Origin: Phycisphaerae bacterium
GTDB taxonomy: Bacteria > Planctomycetota > Phycisphaerae > SM23-33
Direction of reading: 5' to 3'
Assembly: GCA_016782885.1 (NCBI GenBank)
Contig: JADHXQ010000057.1
Coordinates: 1 to 32,932 of the forward strand
DNA length: 32,932 bases
In this document: piece by piece, positions 14,801 to 23,026 of the stretch
Layout: each line of letters starts with the position of its first letter
Position numbering within the stretch: the stretch's first letter is position 1
Notes under the pieces: model-generated
What the model was told of the DNA's origin: nothing
Database searches by the model: none
The model's input: the letters and a program-made list of their open reading frames with translations, nothing else
Program-made: the position numbers and the translations under genes

Positions 14801-15646
14801 TTGCAAGGTCTCAACGCCAGTTATTTGGAAATCGAGCCGTATGAACTTGTATGCTTCCTGCTTAAGGAGGGCGGGCAATACGGGCGGGATGCTGTCAATC
14901 CATTTGAACTTCTCGACTACTTGAAGCTGGACTATCTGGCCTTCGATTTCGACACCGCACTGCCTCCCGAAGTCAACCCGCAAAGCGGTCACCCGCGAGC
15001 GCTATTGTCTTTTTCAGATCGACTGGTGGCCGTTGACGAAAACCTCGCGCCACCCAAGGCGAGATTCAGCGCCCTGCACGAAATTGCACACTACGTGCTC
15101 CCCACCCACCAGCACTCGATATACCTGTGCGACCGCCAGGGAATGAGCCACCGGACCCGCCTGACTTTTGAGAAAACAGCAAACGATTTTGCCGCCGACA
15201 TGCTGTTTAAGGGCGGCATGTTTTCCATTGATGTTGCCGCTATGGGCATCTCGGTAAAGACCATCACCACACTGGCGGCGAAGTACCAGGCTTCATTTGA
15301 AGCAACAGCCCGACGCCTGGCCGACAGAAGCCTCCAACCGGTGATGCTGGCGGTATTCAAGAACACTGCCGGCGCGGCACAAGTCAGCGCCGACGCTTCG
15401 CCGGCATGGGGCGTGCGATATTGCATTGGCTCCCCCGCTTTCAAGAGCCGATTTTTCACCCAAGTTACCGGCACAGCCCCCAGCGAGGTAGCTGCTGAAC
15501 TCACCAGTTCATACAGAGACATCAATGATAGCATCACCCGAACAATCACCATTGACACCAGCAGTGGCCAGCCGCAACAGTTCACAACAGAATTCTTCTA
15601 CAACCAATACAACATCTTCTCCCTGCTAACTCCAAAAAACACCTAG
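14801..15646 (+). CDS. ImmA/IrrE-family (COG2856) metallopeptidase
   Basis: A 281-residue protein with a zinc-metallopeptidase motif, HEIAH at residues 93-97, in FSALHEIAHYVLPTH, followed by FEKTANDFAADMLF, where the third ligand is expected. Members of this family cleave Xre-type repressors (ImmR, DdrO) or pair with Xre proteins as toxin-antitoxin modules. The start is a TTG with AAGGG six bases upstream, and no ATG occurs near the N-terminus. The C-terminal 130 residues are not recognised. Two bases separate it from the antitoxin, which is the obvious candidate substrate. Confidence 0.85.
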   Translation: MQGLNASYLEIEPYELVCFLLKEGGQYGRDAVNPFELLDYLKLDYLAFDFDTALPPEVNPQSGHPRALLSFSDRLVAVDENLAPPKARFSALHEIAHYVLPTHQHSIYLCDRQGMSHRTRLTFEKTANDFAADMLFKGGMFSIDVAAMGISVKTITTLAAKYQASFEATARRLADRSLQPVMLAVFKNTAGAAQVSADASPAWGVRYCIGSPAFKSRFFTQVTGTAPSEVAAELTSSYRDINDSITRTITIDTSSGQPQQFTTEFFYNQYNIFSLLTPKNT

Positions 15647-15835
15647 CCCCAGAATGTGGTTCAGTAATCAAATAAGGCGTCCCTGGAATTCGAGCAGTAG
15701 GGTCTTTCACTTCGTAGCGGTGGTACTTGCCACAATGCGGCATTGCTTGTCTGCTGACAGGCATATGTTCAGTTGCCACCGAGCGCCTTGAGTGTCGAAA
15801 GCTGAAGCTTCGCCTTCTTGACAAGGTCGTCACTA

Positions 15836-15912
15836 TATCCGTGTTATCCGTGCCATCCCGCCTTCGGCGGATCTCCGACCGTGGCAAAAGTCGTTGCCGT
15901 TGCCGTTTTTCG
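15836..15912. repeat. CACGGAT/AACGGC repeat in reverse orientation
   Basis: ATCCGTGTTATCCGTGCC and GTTGCCGTTGCCGTTTTT are the complements of the units seen at 12412-12500 and 20497-20626. The whole 15647-16172 gap (526 bases, between convergent genes) shows no convincing gene. Open frames there are composed of repeat sequence. Confidence 0.7.
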
Positions 15913-15950
15913 TCCACCTGGTTGTTGGGTGTTCCTTGCCGGCTGCCTGC

Positions 15951-15980
15951 ACTTCGTAGCGAAGCATCGCTTCGCGAAGT
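15951..15980. repeat. Hairpin in the gap between convergent genes
   Basis: ACTTCG-TA-GCGAAGC, loop ATC, GCTTCGCGAAGT pairs with one small bulge. It may terminate transcription from either side, though no T-tract follows. A partial ACTTCGTAGCG copy is at 15711. Confidence 0.45.
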
Positions 15981-16172
15981 AGTGTGGGATGTTCGCCGCT
16001 TACCAATCACCACCCGTAAGCGGTCAAAATCAGGTGGCGCGCGATGACAATCGCCCGCGGCATGATACTCCTCTACGGGCGCTTTGGCCCGACCTGTTGA
16101 TCCGTATCGATATTGCAAATAAACCGTTCCCTTGCCAATGAGTCCTCCATGGCAGGGGCAATTGCCAATCGT

Positions 16173-18167
16173 TCATAGCTCGCCGTTCCCGTCCCATTGA
16201 ACTTCGCCGTCCTTGTTGATGACTTCCAGGGCCAGGAACCGGTAGAGCTTCCACAGGCCGGCGGTGATATCGCGGCCGATGTCCACTTCCCTGCCGTCGT
16301 CCAGGACCAGGTCCAGGTGCATGGAGCACCACTTTGGATACCTTTGGAACGAACTCCGCAGTCGCACGGCCTGGCTGAGGGCGCACAGGACATCCCCGCC
16401 CCGCGTCACGCGGTCGGTCTTGCGATCCAGGACGACCGGGCGCCACCTCCGGGGAGCAAAGGCGCCCGCCACGTAAATCGTCGTGAGCACCAAACCCCCC
16501 AGGCCCAGGCACCCCACAACGATCCTGAAAATTACACTATCATGTTCTCCGAGGGCCCACCCGAGCAGCAACAGCCCAAGCAGCGTGAAGAACAAGGCTC
16601 CGAAGGATTCCTTCACCTCGTTCCAGAGTGTCATCTTCCGCATGATGAATGTGTCCTTGCTGTGGTATCGAAACCAGGTCAGACATCTGGCAAAGAACAA
16701 GGCCGCGATGCTGAACAGCACCACGCCCGCCACCACCTTCACAAAGAGCCAGAACCACTCATCCAGCAATGCCTGTCTTTGCGCCGCCCGTTTATTCTTC
16801 AGGGCCTTCCGTGCGTTTTCCAGGTTCTCTCGCGTCCGGGTTGACTCCGGGTCCAGTTCCAGGCCCTTCTCGTATGCCTCGATAGCTTCGGCGAGGTCCC
16901 CCTTCTGTTTCAGCGCGATCCCCAGGTTGTTGTGCGCCGCGGCGAGCTTGGGGGCCAGTTCGACGGCTTTGCGGTGCGCCTCGATTGCTTCAGTCAGGCT
17001 GCCATTGGCCCGCAACGCGTTTCCAAGGCAAGTGTACGCCGCTGCAAGCCTGGGATCCAGTTCGATGGCCTTGCGGTGCGCCTCGATCGCGTCGGTCAGC
17101 TTGCCCTCGGCCCGCAATACGTTCCCGAGGTTGACGTAGGCCCCCGCCCACTTGGGATCCAGCTCGATGGCCTTCTCATACGCCTCGGCGGCTTTGTCCA
17201 GGTCCCCCTTGGTCTTTAGCGCGACTCCCATGTTGTTGTACGCCGCGAGACTCTTGGGATCCAACTCGATGGCCTTCCTGCACGCCTCGATCGCCCCAGC
17301 CTGGTCGCCCTTGTCTTCGAGCGCGTTGCCGAGACGGCTGTGGGAAGGGGCATACTCGGGATCCAGCTTGATGGCCTTCGCCAGCAACTGTTCCGCACGG
17401 GCGTTGTACTCTGCTTCCAGGCGCGCATCGATGTCGCCCATCACAAGAAGACAGCCAGCCAGACCGGTCAGGGCCACGGAAGACTCGGGATCCGCCTTGA
17501 CCGCCTTCTCGTACCACTGCTTTGCCTCTCCCCACGCCTGCTCCGCTCTGGCGCCACTCGATGCTTTCGCGCGACAGGCGGAATAATATCCTTTGCCCAG
17601 GAAGGTCAGCGCCTCGGTTTGGTTGACCTGGCGGCGGGTTTCACGCAGTTTCGGCTTCTTGTCAAAGGCTTTCGCCAGCCGCCTTGTCACGAGTGTCGGC
17701 AGATCCAGAACGTCCTGTCCAGCCAGCCGTTCGTCCAGGAACAGGCGGTCCTTGCCTGAATCAACGTCCAACAGCCATGCCGACACCAGCAGCTCTTTAC
17801 CCTCACGCCGGAGCCTGCCCCGGACGATCCAGCGAATCCCCGCCTGCTTACCGGCCGCCTGGAGTGTCTCCCGGTCCGCCAGGTCCCCCATCTTCTTACC
17901 CAACGCCGCCAGGTGCGGCGACAAGTCTTCAGGATAGTGTGCGATAACGTCGGCGATTGCCATTTGAGCCTTATGCGCCGCCAGAGATGCTACGGCTGTA
18001 CCCCAGGCATTCAGTTCCTCGTCGTCGGCGCCGTCCAACGGAGCGAAACCGACGCGCGTATAGGCCTTTCCCACCTCGCCACGAGCTTCCAGGCACACAG
18101 GCAACCCTATCAGCAACACCAGCAACACCGGCAGATCTGTCCGAAACGGGCCAAGTAGTGCGCTCAC
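16173..18167 (-). CDS. Large TPR protein with signal peptide and C-terminal membrane segments
   Basis: A 664-residue protein. It starts with a signal or anchor helix (PVLLVLLIGLPVCLEA). A domain of about 150 residues resembles the TolB-N/CsgG-like start of regulatory TPR proteins (GIRWIVRGRLRREGKELLVSAWLLD). Six to seven canonical TPRs follow at about 200-455, each with the AIELDPK hinge. Three hydrophobic segments lie at about 468-493, 515-535 and 545-565, and a beta-rich C-terminal domain of about 100 residues ends the protein. The TPR units repeat at the DNA level with a 102-base period (16850-17360), a sign of recent expansion. The GTG start is certain from the full AAAGGAGGT ribosome site. 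It is likely a membrane scaffold. Confidence 0.88.
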   Translation of the reverse strand: MSALLGPFRTDLPVLLVLLIGLPVCLEARGEVGKAYTRVGFAPLDGADDEELNAWGTAVASLAAHKAQMAIADVIAHYPEDLSPHLAALGKKMGDLADRETLQAAGKQAGIRWIVRGRLRREGKELLVSAWLLDVDSGKDRLFLDERLAGQDVLDLPTLVTRRLAKAFDKKPKLRETRRQVNQTEALTFLGKGYYSACRAKASSGARAEQAWGEAKQWYEKAVKADPESSVALTGLAGCLLVMGDIDARLEAEYNARAEQLLAKAIKLDPEYAPSHSRLGNALEDKGDQAGAIEACRKAIELDPKSLAAYNNMGVALKTKGDLDKAAEAYEKAIELDPKWAGAYVNLGNVLRAEGKLTDAIEAHRKAIELDPRLAAAYTCLGNALRANGSLTEAIEAHRKAVELAPKLAAAHNNLGIALKQKGDLAEAIEAYEKGLELDPESTRTRENLENARKALKNKRAAQRQALLDEWFWLFVKVVAGVVLFSIAALFFARCLTWFRYHSKDTFIMRKMTLWNEVKESFGALFFTLLGLLLLGWALGEHDSVIFRIVVGCLGLGGLVLTTIYVAGAFAPRRWRPVVLDRKTDRVTRGGDVLCALSQAVRLRSSFQRYPKWCSMHLDLVLDDGREVDIGRDITAGLWKLYRFLALEVINKDGEVQWDGNGEL

Positions 18168-18172
18168 GCGAT

Positions 18173-18181
18173 ACCTCCTTT
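18173..18181 (-). promoter_or_regulatory. Full-consensus ribosome binding site for the TPR gene
   Basis: AAAGGAGGT on the minus strand, five bases before GTG 18167, fully matches the anti-Shine-Dalgarno sequence. Most genes in this window have weaker sites or none, so this one predicts strong initiation despite the GTG codon and fixes the start. Confidence 0.8.
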
Positions 18182-18187
18182 AACTGA

Positions 18188-18209
18188 TGGCAATTGGGTG
18201 GCAATTGGG
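18188..18209. repeat. Tandem 11-mer upstream of the TPR gene
   Basis: TGGCAATTGGG occurs twice head to tail (18188-18198, 18199-18209), one helical turn apart and just upstream of the ribosome site on the minus strand. It could be an operator or a 5' leader feature. A similar AATTGGG tandem is at 30544-30561 upstream of glmM. Confidence 0.4.
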
Positions 18210-18307
18210 TAGGCTCATAAATTCTTAATTTTCATAATTCGCGGTTTCCGAGTCACCGTCTACCTCGATACTAATCGTTTTCTCAATTGCGGTCAATTGT
18301 CTCGCTA

Positions 18308-18336
18308 TTCCCAAACCCACCGCTTGTCGTTATAAG
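18308..18336 (+). promoter_or_regulatory. Candidate promoter for the DUF374 acyltransferase
   Basis: TTCCCA (18308-18313), 17 bases, TATAAG (18331-18336). Transcription would start three to five bases before the ATG at 18348, giving a very short leader with no room for a ribosome site. Confidence 0.4.
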
Positions 18337-18347
18337 TATGCATACGA

Positions 18348-19073
18348 ATGAAACTATCTCATCCTATAGCGATAAAGACCGCGGCCTTGTTGGGCTCGTG
18401 GGTCTTGCGGTTGTGGTTGAATACCGCCGACTACTGGTTCTGCTTCGAGGACCCGCAGTCCGATCCGCATCGGACGCGGCGGCGGAATATTTATCTGTTC
18501 TGGCACGAGGTGATGCTGTTCCCGCTGATCACCCACTGCGGTCCGGATTTCTCGATTCTGGTCTCGCGTCACAGGGACGGAGAACTTATCACCCAGGTCA
18601 TGCGCATGTTTCAAGGGAAGACCGTGCGCGGATCGACGTCGCGCGGAGCGGCGGCCGGTCTGCTGGGAATGATGCGTAACCAGCCGTCGAAGCATCTGGG
18701 AATCACGCCCGACGGACCGCGCGGGCCCAGGCGGGTCGTGCAGGATGGTGCGATCTATCTCGCCAGCCGCACCGCAATGCCGCTCGTCCCGGCTGGTTGT
18801 GCGTTTGACGGATGCCGGCGGGCGGGCAGTTGGGACAAGATGGCGCTGCCGCGCCCGTTTCGGCGGGCCGTTGGCGTGGTTGGAAGCGGACTGATCGTGC
18901 CCGGCGATCTCGATCGCGAAGGGATCGAGGCCTGCCGCGAAAAGGTGCAGGAAGAGATGGACCGCGTGCAGGCGCGTGCCGAACAGCTTGCGGCCGCCGG
19001 GAAGATCGATACGTGTCTCGAACCGGCGCGCAGAGTTTTGGACGCGTCGCTTGTGGCGGATCGCCGGCGATAA
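18348..19073 (+). CDS. DUF374-type lysophospholipid acyltransferase
   Basis: A 241-residue membrane-associated acyltransferase of the DUF374 family, related to LpxL/PlsC-type enzymes that acylate lipids of the envelope. Seen in order: an N-terminal hydrophobic helix (IAIKTAALLGSWVLRLWL), IYLFWHEVMLFP (family active-site His), SRHRDGELITQVMRMFQGKTVRGSTSRGA, and the GITPDGPRGPRRVVQDGAIYLA block. The C-terminal 50 residues are charged and helical. No Shine-Dalgarno is present and the promoter is very close, so the message may be nearly leaderless. The following HtrA gene starts 24 bases downstream and is probably in the same operon. Confidence 0.9.
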   Translation: MKLSHPIAIKTAALLGSWVLRLWLNTADYWFCFEDPQSDPHRTRRRNIYLFWHEVMLFPLITHCGPDFSILVSRHRDGELITQVMRMFQGKTVRGSTSRGAAAGLLGMMRNQPSKHLGITPDGPRGPRRVVQDGAIYLASRTAMPLVPAGCAFDGCRRAGSWDKMALPRPFRRAVGVVGSGLIVPGDLDREGIEACREKVQEEMDRVQARAEQLAAAGKIDTCLEPARRVLDASLVADRRR

Positions 19074-19097
19074 CAAACCATGGAAAGAGGCAAAGTG

Positions 19098-20480
19098 ATG
19101 ACGAGAAAACGTGCTGCGATATATCTGGCGGTTGTTGCGACGATGTTCTCCGCGGTCGCCGCGGGTCGCGCCCAGGAGATCAAGCCCGTGTTCGACAAGG
19201 TGCGCGGTATGGACTTCCGGGCGGTGGTCCGCAAGGCCAAGACCAAAGTCTTTCCCGCCGTCGTGTACGTCAGGTGCCTGCGGGAAAGCCACGATTCGGG
19301 AAAGAAGATCACGCAGGAAGTTTCCGGCAGCGGTGTGATCATATCGCCCACTGGCGAGGTGATGACCAACTGGCACGTGGTCGACAAGGCCGTCGAGGTC
19401 CGATGCCTGACGTTCGAGGGCAAGGCCATGGACGCCAAGGTCGTCGGTAAGGACAAGGACACCGACCTGGCACTGCTGCAGATGAAGCTGCCCAAGGGCG
19501 CCAAACCGCAGATATTCGCCCGATTCGGCGATTCGGATCGGTTGGTGGAAGGTGATTTCGTGATGGCGATGGGGGCTCCGTGGGGGCTGAACCGATCGGT
19601 GTCGATCGGGATCATATCATGCACCACTCGCTATCTCGATGGCAGCAGCGAGTACAGTTCGTGGCTGCAGACTGACGCGGCGATAAACCCGGGCAACTCG
19701 GGCGGACCGCTGGTGAACACCGCCGGCGAGATCGTGGGCATAAACACTCGAGGCGGGGGGACCAACCTCGGGTTTTCCGTACCGGCGAAGACCGTGCAGT
19801 TCATCGCCGCCCAGCTCCGCAAGAACGGTAAGGTCGACTGGAGCTGGACCGGTCTGCAACTCCAACCGCTCAAAGACTTCAACCGGAATATATACTTCGA
19901 GGGGAAAGACGGTGTGATAGTGGCGGGTACTGACCCCGAATCCCCGGCGCGCCGGGCGGGGATAAAGCTGAAGGACCGGATACTGAAGATCAACGGTCAG
20001 TCCGTTGCGGCGATGTGGGAGGAAGACCTGCCCGCCGTCCGCAAGCTGGTGGGCCTGCTGCCGAGGGGCAAGGGCGCCGAACTCGAGATCAAACGCGACA
20101 AGGTTCTCATGACCGTAACGCTGACGCCGCGCGAGAAGGGGAAGGTCGAGGGCGATGAACTCGGCTGCCCGAGGTGGGACATGTCGGTCAAGTCGATCAA
20201 CCAGTTCGACAACCCCAACCTCTACTTCCACCGCAAGAAGGGCGTCTACGTATTTGCGACGAAGTATCCGGGCAACGCCGCCACGGCCGGGTTGCAAGAG
20301 AAGGATATCATCGTCAAGATCGGAAAGGACGAGATCGCCACGCTCGCCGACCTCAAGAAAGTCCACAAGTTCGCCCTGGACAACATAAAGAAGAATCACA
20401 AGGTGCTCGTTGTCGTGCTGCGCGGCGGGCTGATGCGCCAGGTGCTGCTTGACTTCTCGCGAGATTACGAGCGCGAATAG
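19098..20480 (+). CDS. HtrA/Deg-type serine protease with two PDZ domains
   Basis: A 460-residue exported protease. Signal peptide at residues 1-25 (ending GRAQ). A trypsin-like domain has the complete triad: His93 in TNWHVVD, Asp123 in DTDLALL and Ser201 in NPGNSGGPL. Two PDZ domains follow (about 255-345, GVIVAGTDPESPARRAGIKLKD; and 370-455, GVYVFATKYPGNAATAGLQEKD). It degrades or refolds misfolded envelope proteins. The start at 19098 is chosen for the AAAGAGG seven bases upstream; an upstream in-frame ATG at 19080 would add six residues. It precedes an apparently inactive relative, with a repeat block in the 174-base gap. Confidence 0.93.
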   Translation: MTRKRAAIYLAVVATMFSAVAAGRAQEIKPVFDKVRGMDFRAVVRKAKTKVFPAVVYVRCLRESHDSGKKITQEVSGSGVIISPTGEVMTNWHVVDKAVEVRCLTFEGKAMDAKVVGKDKDTDLALLQMKLPKGAKPQIFARFGDSDRLVEGDFVMAMGAPWGLNRSVSIGIISCTTRYLDGSSEYSSWLQTDAAINPGNSGGPLVNTAGEIVGINTRGGGTNLGFSVPAKTVQFIAAQLRKNGKVDWSWTGLQLQPLKDFNRNIYFEGKDGVIVAGTDPESPARRAGIKLKDRILKINGQSVAAMWEEDLPAVRKLVGLLPRGKGAELEIKRDKVLMTVTLTPREKGKVEGDELGCPRWDMSVKSINQFDNPNLYFHRKKGVYVFATKYPGNAATAGLQEKDIIVKIGKDEIATLADLKKVHKFALDNIKKNHKVLVVVLRGGLMRQVLLDFSRDYERE

Positions 20481-20496
20481 TCTTCTCCGAACGGCT

Positions 20497-20626
20497 TTTG
20501 CCACGGATGAACACGGATGATATTGATATAGTTACGGCAACGGCGACGGCAACGGCTTTTTTAGCCACGGATGACACGGATAGCACGGATATAGAAACGG
20601 CAACGGCAACGGCAACGGTTTTGCCA
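20497..20626. repeat. CACGGAT and AACGGC tandem repeats
   Basis: Blocks of CACGGATGA(A)CACGGAT alternate with (AACGGC/GACGGC)n, including a run of GGCAACGGCAACGGCAACGG near 20598-20620. This is the longest copy of the family in this window. It fills the gap between the HtrA gene and its relative. Confidence 0.75.
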
Positions 20627-20654
20627 ATTGCCAGGCCTTAAAGAAGGATCTACC

Positions 20655-22814
20655 ATGAAACATATCGTGATACTGGCTGTACTGACCTCCTCGTTGCTTG
20701 CGGCGGAGCCTGCTTTGAAGGATGCCCCGTCTCTGACAAGGGAGGTCAAGCTCAAGGTGATCGAGGCGATCCGTCCGAGTTTCGTTCACGTCGAATACAC
20801 GATGAAATTCGACAGGGGCGAAGAGCCCCGCGGCGGGTCGTGGGGCAGCTTCGCACAGTACATCAAGGAGGAGCGGCCTATGGAGGCCACGGGCGTGCTG
20901 ATCGACGCGAAAACCGTAATCGTCGACGATCTCATGATGCATCCGCGGTTCATGAAATCCATCGCCGTAACGTACGAGAAGTCTCGCGTCGGCGCCCGGA
21001 TATCCGGATTCGCCGCGAAGCACAACATAATGTATCTCGAGCTCGACAAGCCCCTGCAAGGCGCCAAGCCGGCGAAATTCGACGCGTCGCTTCCCGGCCC
21101 GTACGCGAGCGTCCTGCACACTCTCAGCGCGACCGAATGGACTACGACAGTCTATGACACACCGCCTGAAAAAAGCCTTACCGTTACTGATTCCGGCGAG
21201 AAGTTCATCCGCCCGCCGCGTTTCACGGTCGACGCCAAGGGGCGGCCGGTGGGTATCTCGACGAACCCCCGTGTGGGTCTGGAAGAAAAGTGGAAGGGCT
21301 CGCCGCTGGACTGGGAGAAATACTCCGCCGACGATATGGACAAGAAGCTCAAGGGCATCGAGAAAATCACCGACGGCGGGATATTCCGCGTGGCGTTGAA
21401 CTTCAGGAGCCCCAAGAAGGATTCCAGTGCGGAACGGTATTCCAGCAGCGACGATAGCGACGAGGGCACCGAAAAAAACGCCGTCGGTCTGCTGATCGAT
21501 GAGAAAACCATCCTCGTTCTGGGAAACTACAAGCCGAAAATAACCGCCCGGCTCGAGACCATCGCGGTCTATCCGCCCAAAGCCGAAACGCCCGTTCAGG
21601 CCGCGTTCACCCACACGCTCAAGGATTACGGTTGCCTGATCGCGACCCTGGACAAACCGCTGAAGGGGGCCTTGAAGTTTTCGCGCAGAGATATCACCTC
21701 GCTGCGATACAGGCTCCTGCCGGCGGCCGAAATTACACTCCATGGCGCCAAACGCGTTGTCTACTACGGGCATCAGCGCATAAACGCATACAAACTCGGA
21801 TGGAAGCGCAATGTTTACCCCAGCATGTCCGAACGCGAGGCCAGTACGTTCCTGTTTGACGACGACGGCGCCATTGTGGTCTTCCCGCTGGCCCGCAGGC
21901 CCAAGGTATCTACCGAAGAGCGGTACGGCGGCGATGAGGCGCTGGCGACTCCAACTGTGCTGATCAATCCGGTGCTCGCCGACCTTGCGAGTAATGTCGA
22001 CTCCAACAACGTCCCCCTTACCGAGGCCATGGAAAATCGCCTGGCGTGGTTGGGGGTTGTGCTCCAACCGCTCAACAGGGAACTCGCCCGCGCCAACAAC
22101 GTTTCGGACCTCACGCGCGACGGGAAGATCGGCGCGGTGGTTTCCTACGTCTATCCCGATTCGCCGGCGGGCAAGTCCGGGGTGAAAATGTCCTGGGTCA
22201 TGCTCAATATCCAGGTTGAAGGCGAACCCAAGCCTATCGATATCAAGGCCCGTGAGTATGGGCCCGGCGCCAAGTTCCCGTGGGATCGGTGGGATGCCCT
22301 TCCGGCCCGGTACTGGGACGGGAAGTTCCCCTCGCCGTGGCAACCGACCGAGACCATCCTGACGCGAAAACTTACCGACATGGGGTTCGGCAAGAAATTT
22401 ACCGCGACGTTTTTCGCTGACGGTAAGGAGATCAAGAAGAAATTCACCGTTGTGGCCAGTCCCACGCATTACCACACTGCCGCCAAGTTCAAGTCGGCGG
22501 AAGTCGGTCTGACCGTGCGGGAAATGACCTACGAGGTCCGCCGATACTTCCTGAAAACCGCGAAAGATCCCGGCGTGATCGTCTCCGCCGTCGAGCCCGG
22601 ATCCAAAGCCGGAGTCGGCGGCGTCAGACCGTTCGAGATCATCACCCACGTCAACGACCAGCCGGTCAGCGGCGTCAAGGAGTTCGAAAACGCAATCAAG
22701 GGAAAGTCCGAACTCCGCCTGTCCGTTCTGCGAATGACCAAGAACCGCCTTGTCAAGCTGCGGATGTCCGCCGGAGATGCGATCAAAAAGCCAACCACCA
22801 AACCGGCGGAATAA
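20655..22814 (+). CDS. Exported double pseudo-protease with PDZ-like domains
   Basis: A 719-residue protein with a signal peptide (1-17). Residues about 35-190 align with the trypsin-like domain of the upstream HtrA protein (VIEAIRPSFVHVEY, EATGVLIDAKTVIVDD, FTVDAKGRPVGIST). However, the His position is Met (DDLMMHP), the Asp position is Asn (KHNIMYLEL), and the NPGNSGG loop is replaced by KFIRPPR. Residues about 235-420 look like a second degenerate copy (NAVGLLIDEKTILVLG, DYGCLIATLDKPL). PDZ-like domains follow at about 450-540 (GAVVSYVYPDSPAGKSGVK) and 630-719 (GVIVSAVEPGSKAGVGGV). It is probably a non-catalytic binding partner or adaptor. Start ATG 20655 has AAGAAGGA upstream. Confidence 0.82.
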   Translation: MKHIVILAVLTSSLLAAEPALKDAPSLTREVKLKVIEAIRPSFVHVEYTMKFDRGEEPRGGSWGSFAQYIKEERPMEATGVLIDAKTVIVDDLMMHPRFMKSIAVTYEKSRVGARISGFAAKHNIMYLELDKPLQGAKPAKFDASLPGPYASVLHTLSATEWTTTVYDTPPEKSLTVTDSGEKFIRPPRFTVDAKGRPVGISTNPRVGLEEKWKGSPLDWEKYSADDMDKKLKGIEKITDGGIFRVALNFRSPKKDSSAERYSSSDDSDEGTEKNAVGLLIDEKTILVLGNYKPKITARLETIAVYPPKAETPVQAAFTHTLKDYGCLIATLDKPLKGALKFSRRDITSLRYRLLPAAEITLHGAKRVVYYGHQRINAYKLGWKRNVYPSMSEREASTFLFDDDGAIVVFPLARRPKVSTEERYGGDEALATPTVLINPVLADLASNVDSNNVPLTEAMENRLAWLGVVLQPLNRELARANNVSDLTRDGKIGAVVSYVYPDSPAGKSGVKMSWVMLNIQVEGEPKPIDIKAREYGPGAKFPWDRWDALPARYWDGKFPSPWQPTETILTRKLTDMGFGKKFTATFFADGKEIKKKFTVVASPTHYHTAAKFKSAEVGLTVREMTYEVRRYFLKTAKDPGVIVSAVEPGSKAGVGGVRPFEIITHVNDQPVSGVKEFENAIKGKSELRLSVLRMTKNRLVKLRMSAGDAIKKPTTKPAE

Positions 22815-22879
22815 CATGGACCAGTTGCCCGCGATCCGTGGGGGATACTACTGCAACTGATGAAACGCGCCGAAGCGAT

Positions 22880-22937
22880 GCAGGCGATCGCGCCTGCGCC
22901 TTCTGCATCAAAGCCCACAGATAGCTATCTGTGGGCT
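22880..22937. terminator. Two hairpins between convergent genes
   Basis: GCAGGCG (22880-22886) / CGCCTGC (22891-22897) is followed by the perfect 26-base palindrome 22912-22937 (13-bp arms, AGCCCACAGATAG). The position between the pseudo-protease gene and the minus-strand recombinase suits a bidirectional terminator; T-tracts are weak. The gap 22815-23026 contains nothing else. Confidence 0.55.
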
Positions 22938-23026
22938 GTCGTACTAATGGCGATCTGACTTCAATGTCTGCTGCTGCTGTTCGTCGATGTTCTCCAGTTC
23001 GGTTGTTGTCGTTTTGGTGGTGGAGA

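Noticed and set aside
15582..16118. Long minus-strand open frame between the peptidase and the TPR gene
   Set aside because: Its translation is Arg/Ser-rich, is made from repeat units, has no ribosome site and overlaps the end of the peptidase gene.
20532..22817. 761-codon minus-strand frame opposite the pseudo-protease gene
   Set aside because: Antisense shadow: the plus-strand protein has a signal peptide, a ribosome site and PDZ motifs, while the minus-strand product has none.
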